Source of the DNA: Sphingobacteriia bacterium RIFOXYC2_FULL_35_18
Lineage (GTDB): Bacteria > Bacteroidota > Bacteroidia > Chitinophagales > Chitinophagaceae
Length of the DNA stretch: 64,000 bases
Direction: 5' to 3'
NCBI GenBank assembly: GCA_001829005.1
Contig: MIAG01000001.1
Span: forward strand, 835,007 to 899,006
Shown here: piece by piece, positions 54,049-62,463 of the stretch
Layout: each line of letters starts with the position of its first letter
How positions within the stretch are numbered: the first letter of the stretch is position 1
The notes under the pieces: generated by a model
Databases searched by the model: none
What the model was told of the DNA's origin: nothing
The model's input: the letters and a program-made list of their open reading frames with translations, nothing else
Translations under genes and position numbers: made by a program

Positions 54049-54942
54049 TCAAGTATTACAGGGGGTATTCCCTTTTCCTTGTACAATCACTTTAGAATTA
54101 GGCGAAGTAACCAAGGCTTTCATTACTTGAATCTGTTCGTATTGCAATTGTTTGTCTCCTAAACCAGCGCTGATTATTTGCTGGTAATCTGCAATACCTC
54201 TTGCTTCCACTCTTTTTCTTTCCGCTTCTTGTTTTTCCTTTTGCAAAACAAATTCCATTTTTTGGGCGTCTTGCTCCGCTTTGATTTTTTCTTCTATGGA
54301 GGTTTTTACGTTATTTGGCAAAGTGATATTTCGAACCAATAATTGCTCTAATATCAACCCTCTTTTTTTAAAATCGTCATCAATAGATTTATAAATTCTA
54401 TTTTGAAATAAATCTCTTTTTAACGAATACAAGTCAATGGCAGTATAATAAACCGCATTGTCTCTAATTTTTGTTCTGGTGAGTGGGCGCACTATTTTGT
54501 CTCTAAAATCTAGCCCGGTTTCTCTAATTAATCTGGGGGCTTCACTAGCTGTAACTCTATATAAAACCGTTAAGTCTATCACAACTTCTAATCCATCAGC
54601 AGTTAAAACCCTTATTGCATCATCCCCAGATAGTTCCCCTTCATCATTTACTCCACTCATGGTATAGTTCTGTGTTTTGATATCTACTTCTCTTACTTCA
54701 ACCAATGGGTTAACAATGTTTAAACCACTATATAAAATATTGTTAGAGATTTTACCAAATAAACTTTGGACACCGATTTGGCCTGCGTCAATTTGTTTAA
54801 TGCAAGAGCTGAATACCCCAACCAATGCAATAACGATACCTGCAATTCTTACTCCCTTTGCTAGTTTAATAAACTCTTCTCTTTCTTTATTCATAAAACC
54901 AGCGGCAACCAACAAAATGATGCCTAGAATAATTAATATCAT
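54049..54942 (-). CDS. SPFH/prohibitin-family membrane protein
   Basis: A 297-residue protein with two N-terminal hydrophobic segments (about 2-15 and 29-47), followed by a prohibitin-type SPFH domain (about 50-220; QIDAGQIGVQSLFGKI, then GLEVVIDLTVLYRV) and a charged coiled coil rich in Glu, Lys and Arg (IKAEQDAQKMEFVLQKEKQE). Prohibitins form large ring assemblies at the membrane and modulate FtsH-type proteolysis. No NfeD partner is encoded nearby, which favours the prohibitin over the flotillin branch. Confidence 0.88.
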   Translation of the reverse strand: MILIILGIILLVAAGFMNKEREEFIKLAKGVRIAGIVIALVGVFSSCIKQIDAGQIGVQSLFGKISNNILYSGLNIVNPLVEVREVDIKTQNYTMSGVNDEGELSGDDAIRVLTADGLEVVIDLTVLYRVTASEAPRLIRETGLDFRDKIVRPLTRTKIRDNAVYYTAIDLYSLKRDLFQNRIYKSIDDDFKKRGLILEQLLVRNITLPNNVKTSIEEKIKAEQDAQKMEFVLQKEKQEAERKRVEARGIADYQQIISAGLGDKQLQYEQIQVMKALVTSPNSKVIVQGKGNTPCNT

Positions 54943-54992
54943 ATAAGAAATTTTTTAATAAATACAAGGTAAGCTCTTTTAACCAGACCCTA

Positions 54993-55427
54993 CTAACTAC
55001 TATGATCCATGATAATGACCCAAACACCGTTTATTTTTTTGAATAACAAAGTGTAGTGCCCACTTACATTTCCTGCATTTCTGGTTAATTCCCATTTACC
55101 CAAAACCATCCAAAGCTGTTTAGATAGGGGCTTTACTTCTAATAAAGTAAAATTTAACTGACCCATATAATCTTTGTTGGGGTAGTTCTTTTTATAGTTA
55201 TTAAGGGTATTGGTAAAGCCATAAGTAGGACCGTTTTTGCCAACAAATAATAGGCTGTCGTTGTTCCAGTACCCTTTCATAAAAGCATCAATATCACTTC
55301 TGTTCCAAGCTTCAGTTTGTTCTTTCAAGATTTTTCTGATTTGTTTCTCTGGACCAGCTTGTCCAAAGCTATAACTGATTCCACCAAATGCAGTAAGTAA
55401 TAAAATACAAAAGAGTTGCTTTTTCAT
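54993..55427 (-). CDS. Secreted NTF2-like (DUF4440/SnoaL-type) protein
   Basis: A 144-residue protein with a signal peptide (LLTAFGGISYSFG) and a single cystatin/NTF2-like alpha-beta cone domain. The pattern IRKILKEQTEAWNRSDIDAFMKGYWNNDSLLFVGKNG and the closing HYTLLFKKINGVWVIIMDHSS are typical of DUF4440 proteins. The pocket residues do not identify a ligand. It is divergent from the AlkA-like glycosylase gene across 44 bases. Confidence 0.85.
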   Translation of the reverse strand: MKKQLFCILLLTAFGGISYSFGQAGPEKQIRKILKEQTEAWNRSDIDAFMKGYWNNDSLLFVGKNGPTYGFTNTLNNYKKNYPNKDYMGQLNFTLLEVKPLSKQLWMVLGKWELTRNAGNVSGHYTLLFKKINGVWVIIMDHSS

Positions 55428-55471
55428 AATTGTGGCAATAAGTGTTTATTAAAATTAGTTAACTTTCTCGA

Positions 55472-56065
55472 ATGGATTATAAGAGTCATTTGCAGAACGA
55501 TAAAAAATTGGCTTCCATTTTAACGCAAGACCCATTTGTTTTAAAGCGAAAAAAGAATATCCCCATTCGTTTAATGGCTAGTATTATGAGCCAGCAATTA
55601 AGTACTAAAGTTGCAGCGGTTATATATAAACGATTTCTAGCTTTATACAAAGGAAAAGAACCTAAAGTAGAAGCAGTATTGGAAACACCCAATGAAGCAC
55701 TAAGAGCTATTGGGTTAAGTAATGCGAAAGTGAGTTATGTGAAAAATGTTGCTCAATTCTGCATTGAGCACAATATAAATGATCGCTTGCTTTCTACTAT
55801 GAATGATGAAGCAATCATATCATTATTGGTTCAAATTAAAGGAGTAGGCAAATGGACGGTAGAAATGTTGTTGATGTTTGGTTTGGGGCGGGAAGATGTT
55901 TTTGCGGTAGACGATTTGGGTATACAACAAGCCATGTGTAAGTTGTACAAAATTGATGCAACCCATAAGAAAACGATGCAAGAAAAGATGCTAAAACTTG
56001 CCCAAAAATGGGCTCCCTATAGAACCTATGCATGCTTACACTTATGGCATTGGAAAGACAGTTGA
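55472..56065 (+). CDS. DNA-3-methyladenine glycosylase II (AlkA-like HhH-GPD)
   Basis: A 197-residue base-excision repair glycosylase that removes alkylated purines. The helix-hairpin-helix motif is LVQIKGVGKWTVEML at about 119-133, followed by the catalytic Asp148 in FAVDDLGIQQA. No iron-sulfur cysteines are present at the C-terminus, excluding the EndoIII/MutY branch. The protein lacks the N-terminal domain of E. coli AlkA, as usual for short bacterial and yeast Mag-type enzymes. Its stop is immediately adjacent to the convergent ppc stop. Confidence 0.92.
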   Translation: MDYKSHLQNDKKLASILTQDPFVLKRKKNIPIRLMASIMSQQLSTKVAAVIYKRFLALYKGKEPKVEAVLETPNEALRAIGLSNAKVSYVKNVAQFCIEHNINDRLLSTMNDEAIISLLVQIKGVGKWTVEMLLMFGLGREDVFAVDDLGIQQAMCKLYKIDATHKKTMQEKMLKLAQKWAPYRTYACLHLWHWKDS

Positions 56066-58645
56066 TTAAGCTGAATTTCTAGCAGCATTGATAATTCCAA
56101 ACATAGATCGGGTAATTAATTTCTCATAATTGATCTTGAGATCTTCTGCAATTTGTTCATTCTTTAATTGGTGCAATGCGTATTGCTGGATGGTTAAAAG
56201 TGGCAAGACAATTTTATCTCTCATCAATATGGATGCTCTTCCTGGCTGATCATCTTCCATTAATACATTGTTGCCAGATAACTCTAATACCAAAGAATGG
56301 GTTAAGTCGTATTCAGCTTTGATTAAATTCCAAACAGGACCGAATAGTGGATCTTCTTGAATATATGCCGTTAAGGGAAAGAATGATTTGAGCATGCTCA
56401 TCATACTATTATCTATCAAAGTCCTGAAAAAAGCCACTTCAGTAAACAATGATTTTACTTCATCCCACCTGCCTGAATTTTTTAATTGCTGTAATGCAGA
56501 GCCAACTCCAAAATATCCGGGAACATTTTGTTTTAATTGACTCCAACTGCCTACAAAAGGTATTGCCCTTAGATCTTCAAATACTAATTTGTCTGAATTT
56601 CCTCTTTTGCCTGGCCTACTTCCAATATTACTTTTGTTGTAGTAATTCAATGGACTAAACTGTTGCATGTATGGTAGAAACTGCGGATGTTTTTTAAATG
56701 ATTGATACACTTGGTGGCTAATGCCTCCTAGTTCTTCCAATAGGTTTCTATGTGTTGGGCTTAATTCAATCCTATTTTCTGCAAATACGGTGTTACTAAT
56801 TCCAGCACTTAATAATTGTTCTAAATTATATTGAGCCGACTTAAGTGTTCCAAAATTGGAAGTGATGGTTTGTCCTTGAATGGTTAATTGTATTTCTTCG
56901 TTTTCAATATTATTACCCAAGGAAGCATAAAATTTATTGGTTTTTCCGCCACCTCTAGAAGGAGGTCCTCCTCGACCGTCAAAAAACTTTACTTTAATTC
57001 CATTTTCTCTAGAAATAGCGGTTAGCTGCTCTTTTGCAGTGTAAATACTCCAATTAGCTTGTAAATAACCACCATCTTTAGTGCCATCACTAAATCCTAA
57101 CATAATCGTTTGCGATTGGGCACGAGCTTGTAAATGTTTTTTATAAATTGGTAATTGATAAAGCCACTGCATGATTTGTTCAGCTTCTTTTAAGTCGTCA
57201 ATGGTTTCGAACAATGGAACAATATCTACCGAAAGCTGGTCGGTATTCCATCCGCATAATTTAAAAAGGATAAATACCTCTATCATATTTAATGCAGACT
57301 GACAATTACTGATAATATAGCGATGACAACCTTGCACTCCATTGATTTGTTGAATGCTATTGATGGCAAAAATACTTTCAACCGTGTCTTTGGATATTTC
57401 AGTAGAAGTATCATCTACTCCAATCACTTGATCAATCTTTAATAAACAATTGATTTTTTCTTCTTGGCTGAATGTATCGTAGTTGTTGGGTAGGATGCCC
57501 GGCTTATTGTTTTCTTTGAGTGTAGCGTCAATATTTTTAATAACAGCTGTATGAATTCTACTGTCTTGCCTTATATCAATTGAAGCAAACCAAGTACCAA
57601 AAATTTTTACCTTATTAATCAAGCTGTTTACTCGATTAATGTATAATGAATGATGATTGGCAACCATCAAATCTTTTATTTCTTGTAATTTTCCTAGTAA
57701 CTCTTTCTGGTGAATCCTTCTGCTTTCTTCTGGTCTAAACACATTTTCATACAATTGTGCCTCCAGTTTTGTGACCAGCATATCTACTCCAGAAAAAGTG
57801 AGTCTTCTTTTTAATTTTCTAATATCCCTGTAATAACAAACTACTATGGCACTTCTTAATGATTCTGCAATTTTTAGGGTTGTTGATGCATTTACAAATG
57901 GATTCCCATCTCTATCGCCTCCGGGCCAAAAACCCAATTCAATAAATGGATTATGATTTTCCTCTTCTAATATTTCGTTGCTAATAAAATTATAAATATT
58001 TCCAATCGACTGGTACAAAATATTTTCTAGGTACCACATTAAGTTAACTGCCTCATCCAATGGAGTAGGTTGTTTCTTGTTGAAAAATGGAGTAATACCC
58101 AATTGTTGAATATAGAGGTTGATGGTTTCAAAATCGTTTTTAGCAATAGCTTCACCTAAATCATGAATAATACCCAAAACACTACCAGGATAAAATTGGG
58201 TTGGATGGGCTGTTAATACTACCCTAACTTTGAATTGTTTCAGCTTCTCTCTCAATAAAGGGAGTTTCCCTTTAAAATAAGCTTCATTGTATAAAGCTTT
58301 CAAACTACCCGTTCCGTTTAAGTTGTGAACGGTATCAAAAGCAGCATCTTCAATTGCATCAAAAAGCACCACTTGACGTTCAATATATTGTACAAATTTG
58401 AATAAGCGGTCTACCTGTTCTGCTTCATTGCTTACTTGGGCTTGCCTATTAAAAAAATCTTCGATAATTTCTTTTGGCGTCTTACCATTTTGGTATCCAT
58501 CTATACATGATTGCAATAATATTGGAAGTAAAGCCCCTACATTGGCTATCCCTGAAAATGGGAGGGCAGCAAAAAGGCTGTTATAAATGGTATACTTGTC
58601 GGCAACATTTTGCCTAAAAGCGAGTATGGGTTTATTTAAATACAT
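56066..58645 (-). CDS. ppc: Phosphoenolpyruvate carboxylase, divergent Bacteroidota type
   Basis: PEPC adds bicarbonate to PEP to give oxaloacetate, replenishing the TCA cycle. At 859 residues it is near the usual length. Recognisable sites are VVLTAHPTQFYPGSVLG around residue 140 (catalytic His), FWPGGDRDGNPFVN, IMLGFSDGTKDGGYLQ and FFDGRGGPPSRGGGKTN, and GSRPGKRG. Several positions differ from the E. coli/plant pattern: TAHPTE-RRT is TAHPTQ-YPGS, FHGRGG is FDGRGG, and the C-terminal RNTG is RNSA, so the normally invariant last glycine is missing. As I recall, similar motif variants occur in other Bacteroidota PEPCs, so this looks like a lineage subtype rather than a decayed gene. The 5' end faces the ECF sigma gene. 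Confidence 0.9.
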   Translation of the reverse strand: MYLNKPILAFRQNVADKYTIYNSLFAALPFSGIANVGALLPILLQSCIDGYQNGKTPKEIIEDFFNRQAQVSNEAEQVDRLFKFVQYIERQVVLFDAIEDAAFDTVHNLNGTGSLKALYNEAYFKGKLPLLREKLKQFKVRVVLTAHPTQFYPGSVLGIIHDLGEAIAKNDFETINLYIQQLGITPFFNKKQPTPLDEAVNLMWYLENILYQSIGNIYNFISNEILEEENHNPFIELGFWPGGDRDGNPFVNASTTLKIAESLRSAIVVCYYRDIRKLKRRLTFSGVDMLVTKLEAQLYENVFRPEESRRIHQKELLGKLQEIKDLMVANHHSLYINRVNSLINKVKIFGTWFASIDIRQDSRIHTAVIKNIDATLKENNKPGILPNNYDTFSQEEKINCLLKIDQVIGVDDTSTEISKDTVESIFAINSIQQINGVQGCHRYIISNCQSALNMIEVFILFKLCGWNTDQLSVDIVPLFETIDDLKEAEQIMQWLYQLPIYKKHLQARAQSQTIMLGFSDGTKDGGYLQANWSIYTAKEQLTAISRENGIKVKFFDGRGGPPSRGGGKTNKFYASLGNNIENEEIQLTIQGQTITSNFGTLKSAQYNLEQLLSAGISNTVFAENRIELSPTHRNLLEELGGISHQVYQSFKKHPQFLPYMQQFSPLNYYNKSNIGSRPGKRGNSDKLVFEDLRAIPFVGSWSQLKQNVPGYFGVGSALQQLKNSGRWDEVKSLFTEVAFFRTLIDNSMMSMLKSFFPLTAYIQEDPLFGPVWNLIKAEYDLTHSLVLELSGNNVLMEDDQPGRASILMRDKIVLPLLTIQQYALHQLKNEQIAEDLKINYEKLITRSMFGIINAARNSA

Positions 58646-58733
58646 AGCAAATACCTATGAATATACAAATTTTTTTGCCCGATTAAACCTTTCATCTCCA
58701 ATTTTATCTAACTTAAAAGACAATCGATATATA

Positions 58734-59276
58734 TTGAATCAAGATTCTCAATTGGTGAAGCAGTTTAAGATTCCTTCACAAAAAAATGCAGCGTTTACTC
58801 AACTGGTAAAACAATACCAAGAAAAATTGTATTGGCATATTAGAAGGATGGTAGTAGAGCACGAAGATGCCAATGACGTATTGCAAAATAGCTTTATAAA
58901 AATTTGGAATGCATTAGACAATTTTAGAGAAGACAGTCAATTGTATACTTGGTTATATAGAATAGCAACCAATGAAAGTTTAAGTTTTTTGGAACAAAAA
59001 AAGAGAAAGCAAACCAGTTCATTTGATGATGTAGCAGAAGTTTATGGAAACAGCGTTAAAGCGGATAGTAATTTTAACGCGAATCAATTAGAGTGGAAAT
59101 TGCAGTTGGCTATTCAGCAACTTCCAGAGAAACAAAAATTGGTTTTTAACTTACGGTATTTTGATGAGATGACTTATGAACAAATAAGTAAAATTTTAGA
59201 TACCAGTGAAGGAGCTTTGAAGGCCAGCTATCATCATGCTGCAAAAAAAGTGGAAGAATTTATTAAAACGCATTAA
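58734..59276 (+). CDS. ECF-type RNA polymerase sigma factor
   Basis: An extracytoplasmic-function sigma-70 factor of 180 residues. Region 2 (about 15-85) includes DANDVLQNSFIKIWNAL and the -10-recognition part YTWLYRIATNESLSFLE. Region 4 (about 120-175) includes QLPEKQKLVFNLRYFDEMTYEQISKIL and the helix-turn-helix DTSEGALKASYHHAAKKVEE. I place the start at the TTG at 58734: it gives MNQDSQLVKQFKIPSQ, the usual N-terminal layout and length. Longer readings from ATG at 58626 or 58587 would overlap ppc antisense and add 36-49 unconserved residues. The membrane protein and Spy-like genes follow, suggesting an envelope-stress regulon. Confidence 0.88.
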   Translation: MNQDSQLVKQFKIPSQKNAAFTQLVKQYQEKLYWHIRRMVVEHEDANDVLQNSFIKIWNALDNFREDSQLYTWLYRIATNESLSFLEQKKRKQTSSFDDVAEVYGNSVKADSNFNANQLEWKLQLAIQQLPEKQKLVFNLRYFDEMTYEQISKILDTSEGALKASYHHAAKKVEEFIKTH

Positions 59277-59313
59277 ACCCAAGGGTCGTATTGGAGTCTT
59301 AAAAAGGAAGAAA

Positions 59314-59805
59314 ATGGAAAACAAGGAAATCATACAAGAATTAGAACAAGTGGCACCTTTGCTGAATACTATCGCAAAAACACCAGTTCAATCAGTCCCT
59401 ACTGGTTATTTTGATCATTTTCAAGTTCAAATAGCCCCTGACCATTCAATTACCCAAATTGAGGAGACACCAGTTGTTCAGATGAAACAAAGCCGTAAAT
59501 GGTTTACCCTTGCTGCTGCGGCCGTAATTATTGGTGTATTAGTAATAGGAGGGTTTAATTTGGTAAATCAACCAAAAATTTCTTCTAATCCTGAAATAGT
59601 CATTAATATGGAACAAATTGCTAAAATAGATATTAATGAATCTGTAAAAGCTTTGTCTAATGATGCTATTGATGAGTATTTAAAAACTGCCAACGCTTTA
59701 GCGGGGCCTGAAAATAGTTTGCATCAATATACCGTGGATGCAATTTCTGAAACAACGGTGGCTGAGATTTCAGATGAAGAACTGCAGCTTTATCTGAGCG
59801 AATAA
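59314..59805 (+). CDS. Single-span membrane protein, candidate anti-sigma factor
   Basis: A 163-residue protein with a cytoplasmic N-terminal part of about 60 residues (ENKEIIQELEQVAPLLNTI, PTGYFDHFQ), one span at about 68-88 (WFTLAAAAVIIGVLVIGGF) and a C-terminal outside part. Position right after an ECF sigma gene (37 bases) and this topology suggest an anti-sigma factor, but the zinc motif HxxxCxxC is absent and I do not recognise a known anti-sigma domain. ATG at 59314 is preferred over an upstream ATG at 59236, which would start inside the sigma gene. Confidence 0.75.
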   Translation: MENKEIIQELEQVAPLLNTIAKTPVQSVPTGYFDHFQVQIAPDHSITQIEETPVVQMKQSRKWFTLAAAAVIIGVLVIGGFNLVNQPKISSNPEIVINMEQIAKIDINESVKALSNDAIDEYLKTANALAGPENSLHQYTVDAISETTVAEISDEELQLYLSE

Positions 59806-59833
59806 TTGAATTAACATTTAAAAAAACAACAAC

Positions 59834-60352
59834 ATGAAACGTTTACTATTAATCATTTTAATGGGCGTAACAGCTATTGCACAAGCACAAGAACCACCAC
59901 CACCTAAGATGGGTAGAATGCAAGGTGGAATGCCCCCTCCACCGCCTCCTGGGGAAAGGCCTAATATTGAAGCTATTAAAGTTGCTTATATCACCAAGCA
60001 ATTAAATTTAAGTGCCGAGGAAGCGCAAAAGTTTTGGCCAGTGCATAATGCATATATGGCGGAATTAAAAAAGGCAAGACAGGAAAATAAATCTGCCGAA
60101 TTGGCTTTTGAAGAACAGGCATTATCGATTCGTAAAAAATACAACAACGATTTCAAAAAAATCTTGAGCGCAGAAGATAGAGTGAATACGGTTTTTAAAT
60201 TAGACCGCAATTTCAACGATATGATGCGCCAAGAAATGATGAAGCGTGGTATGAGGCCTCAGGGTCCTGGCGATAAAAAAATGGACAAGCCCGAGCTAAG
60301 AAAAAGAATGATGCAAAGAAATCGAACAGATTCTACCATCAAGAAAAACTAA
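59834..60352 (+). CDS. Secreted Spy/CpxP-like protein
   Basis: A 172-residue exported protein (signal LIILMGVTAIAQAQ). After a Pro-rich start (two runs of four to six prolines) comes a helical region with ITKQLNLSAEEAQKFWPVHNAYMAELKKAR, the LTxxQ-like pattern of Spy/CpxP/periplasmic heavy-metal sensor proteins. The C-terminus is basic and methionine-rich. Proteins of this type chaperone misfolded periplasmic proteins or sense envelope stress. It is third in the sigma-membrane protein-Spy order, which points to co-regulation. The stop overlaps the convergent hydrolase gene by 4 bases. Confidence 0.8.
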   Translation: MKRLLLIILMGVTAIAQAQEPPPPKMGRMQGGMPPPPPPGERPNIEAIKVAYITKQLNLSAEEAQKFWPVHNAYMAELKKARQENKSAELAFEEQALSIRKKYNNDFKKILSAEDRVNTVFKLDRNFNDMMRQEMMKRGMRPQGPGDKKMDKPELRKRMMQRNRTDSTIKKN

Positions 60353-61107
60353 GTTAGACTTGAATGATGAAATACTGGGCTGGAGATATCATGGTAAAAC
60401 AGGTATTTCCAGCCTTTTTCTTGTCCTGCTTCCCACCAAACTCTTCTTAGCTCCATACACTTCTTTCCATCAAAATCATATTTAGCCACGAATCTGCTTT
60501 TCATTTGCTGCAACTGAGGAGCATCGTCTCCGCCAAAAAATATAAGCTCATTTTCTTCTTGAATAAAAAAGACCTGATGAAATTTACTATGAGCTCCTGT
60601 TAACTGGTATTCAATATAGTTGTCAATAAATCCTTGATCATCTTCTAGCCAAACTACTTTGCTGAACTCTTCTAGTATTTGAATATCGGCCTGAACATAG
60701 GATGCAGAGCCAATTCCCATAGCATATTCATATTCCCTTCTTTGCACATAATAAGTAGCATAAGGGAATGCAATAAATTGTTCTCCTGTAGAATAATTTC
60801 GAGTAGTAATTCCACCTGCATGATCTTTATGCAAATGGCTCATTAATACTTTTGTTATTTGAGATGGATTATACCCCGCTTTTTCTAGATTATAATAAAT
60901 CTGAGGTACCCCATTAGACATATTGTAGCCTAATCCTGTATCAATCAAAATAAGGTCTTTTTGTGTTACCACTAAAAAGGGTTGAATTTCAACCAACAAA
61001 CTACCAATAGGTCTGCTATTCAATTCTTCGGTTGCTGTATTAAATGGAACAAATACCTTGGTTTTATCAATAGTAAAACTTCCTTCAGATAATGGAATAA
61101 TGGTCAT
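60349..61107 (-). CDS. Metallo-beta-lactamase-fold hydrolase
   Basis: A 252-residue cytoplasmic hydrolase with a binuclear zinc site: His91, His93, Asp95, His96 in SHLHKDHAGG, a later GAHSKFHQ and an FFGGDD segment. The order and spacing resemble the lactonase-like branch (compare AHL lactonases), but the substrate cannot be assigned. A TTG at 61116 would add three residues. ATG at 61107 is preferred. It lies 9 bases after rodA, so it may be the last gene of the cell-wall run, by position only. Confidence 0.85.
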   Translation of the reverse strand: MTIIPLSEGSFTIDKTKVFVPFNTATEELNSRPIGSLLVEIQPFLVVTQKDLILIDTGLGYNMSNGVPQIYYNLEKAGYNPSQITKVLMSHLHKDHAGGITTRNYSTGEQFIAFPYATYYVQRREYEYAMGIGSASYVQADIQILEEFSKVVWLEDDQGFIDNYIEYQLTGAHSKFHQVFFIQEENELIFFGGDDAPQLQQMKSRFVAKYDFDGKKCMELRRVWWEAGQEKGWKYLFYHDISSPVFHHSSLT

Positions 61108-61116
61108 AATAATCAA

Positions 61117-62463
61117 TTAACGCAAAACCATTTGGCGGTCTGCATCTAGTCTAAGTAAAATAAAAATCAAAATGGTAAATGTTAGTAAAGAAGATCCACC
61201 ATAACTAACCATTGGTAATGGGATACCAACTATAGGGAAAAAGCCAATTGTCATACTTACGTTTACCGCAAAATGGAAGAAAAGAATACTCACTACACTA
61301 TAAGCATACACTCTACTGAATGTACTTCTTTGTCTTTCTGCTATTCGAATAATACGATATAAAAGTGCTAAATAAATTATTAGAAAAATTACACAGCCAA
61401 TAAAACCAAAGGCTTCACCCAATGAAGTAAAAATGAAATCGGTGTGTTGTGCGGGAACGTATTTCCCACGTGTTTGTGTACCTTTTAAAAAACCCTTTCC
61501 TGCAAATCCGCCAGAACCGATGGCAATCTTACTTTGGCGCACATTATAATCATCTGGTTTCTTAGGGGCTTTTTCATTGCCTGCTTTTTGTTTTTTTAAG
61601 GATTTAACATTGTCGGAACAATTGTAATCCTTACCCACCATACTATAGATACGGGTGCTTTGGTAACACTCAAATACATTATTGAATATATATGGTATAA
61701 CAAAGCGTTGCGTTCCTGCACTGATCATCCAAATAATAACAATCGTAGTAATTAATCCTTTGTTCCTTCTTGCCTGTCTACGAGCAAAGTAAATAAGTAA
61801 TACAGCAATTGCACTGAGAATAATCAGTAGGGTATTAGGTTCAATAATTAAAGACGCAATGACCAATACGCCAAATGATGATCCAAAAATTAAAATTTGT
61901 GCAGGTAAACCTTCTCTATACATGGCAATTAAAAAAGAGCTATACACCAATGCCAAACCTAATTCGTGTTGTAAAATAGATAGTATAGCCGGAGCAATTG
62001 CAATAGCCCCTGCGATCAGTTGAAATTTCAATTTGCTAAAATCTGTTTCTTGTCTTGATAAAAACTTGGCCAATGCCAATGCCGTAAATATTTTACAGAG
62101 TTCTGCTGGTTGCAAATTAAAGCCACCACCCATTGGAATCCAACTTTTTGAACCATTGATGTTTTTCCCAATAAAAAAAGTAGCAACCATTAATAATAAG
62201 CCAAATGCATACATTAAATTGGCAAATGCAGTAAAGAGTTTGCTATCTGTTAGTAAAATAAATGTGGCCACTAAGGCACAGAACCCTGCAAAGAATAATT
62301 GTTTGCTATAATTTGTTTTACCACCTATAAATGATGTAAACCAATTGCTGCCTTCGCTAAATTCTACCATGAAAATACATAAGACGCCTATTGCAACTAA
62401 AATAGAATAGAGCCAAATCATGGGGTAGTCTACCCCTTGTGAAATATTTTTATTTTTCATCAT
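61117..62463 (-). CDS. rodA: Rod shape-determining glycosyltransferase RodA
   Basis: RodA is the SEDS-family glycosyltransferase that polymerises lipid II for wall elongation, working with PBP2. The 448-residue protein has about ten spans. SEDS hallmarks include FNLQPAELCKIFTALALAKFL near 120-140 and the C-terminal region GFFPIVGIPLPMVSYGGSSLLTF near 405-427. The loop between the central spans is longer than in E. coli (about 275-330, Lys-rich). Its ATG overlaps the PBP2 stop in ATGA, so PBP2 and RodA are translationally coupled. Confidence 0.95.
   Translation of the reverse strand: MMKNKNISQGVDYPMIWLYSILVAIGVLCIFMVEFSEGSNWFTSFIGGKTNYSKQLFFAGFCALVATFILLTDSKLFTAFANLMYAFGLLLMVATFFIGKNINGSKSWIPMGGGFNLQPAELCKIFTALALAKFLSRQETDFSKLKFQLIAGAIAIAPAILSILQHELGLALVYSSFLIAMYREGLPAQILIFGSSFGVLVIASLIIEPNTLLIILSAIAVLLIYFARRQARRNKGLITTIVIIWMISAGTQRFVIPYIFNNVFECYQSTRIYSMVGKDYNCSDNVKSLKKQKAGNEKAPKKPDDYNVRQSKIAIGSGGFAGKGFLKGTQTRGKYVPAQHTDFIFTSLGEAFGFIGCVIFLIIYLALLYRIIRIAERQRSTFSRVYAYSVVSILFFHFAVNVSMTIGFFPIVGIPLPMVSYGGSSLLTFTILIFILLRLDADRQMVLR

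Noticed and set aside
60349..61107. Quorum-quenching AHL lactonase
   Set aside because: The metal motif fits the broad lactonase-like branch, but no substrate-specific features could be verified, so only the fold is called.
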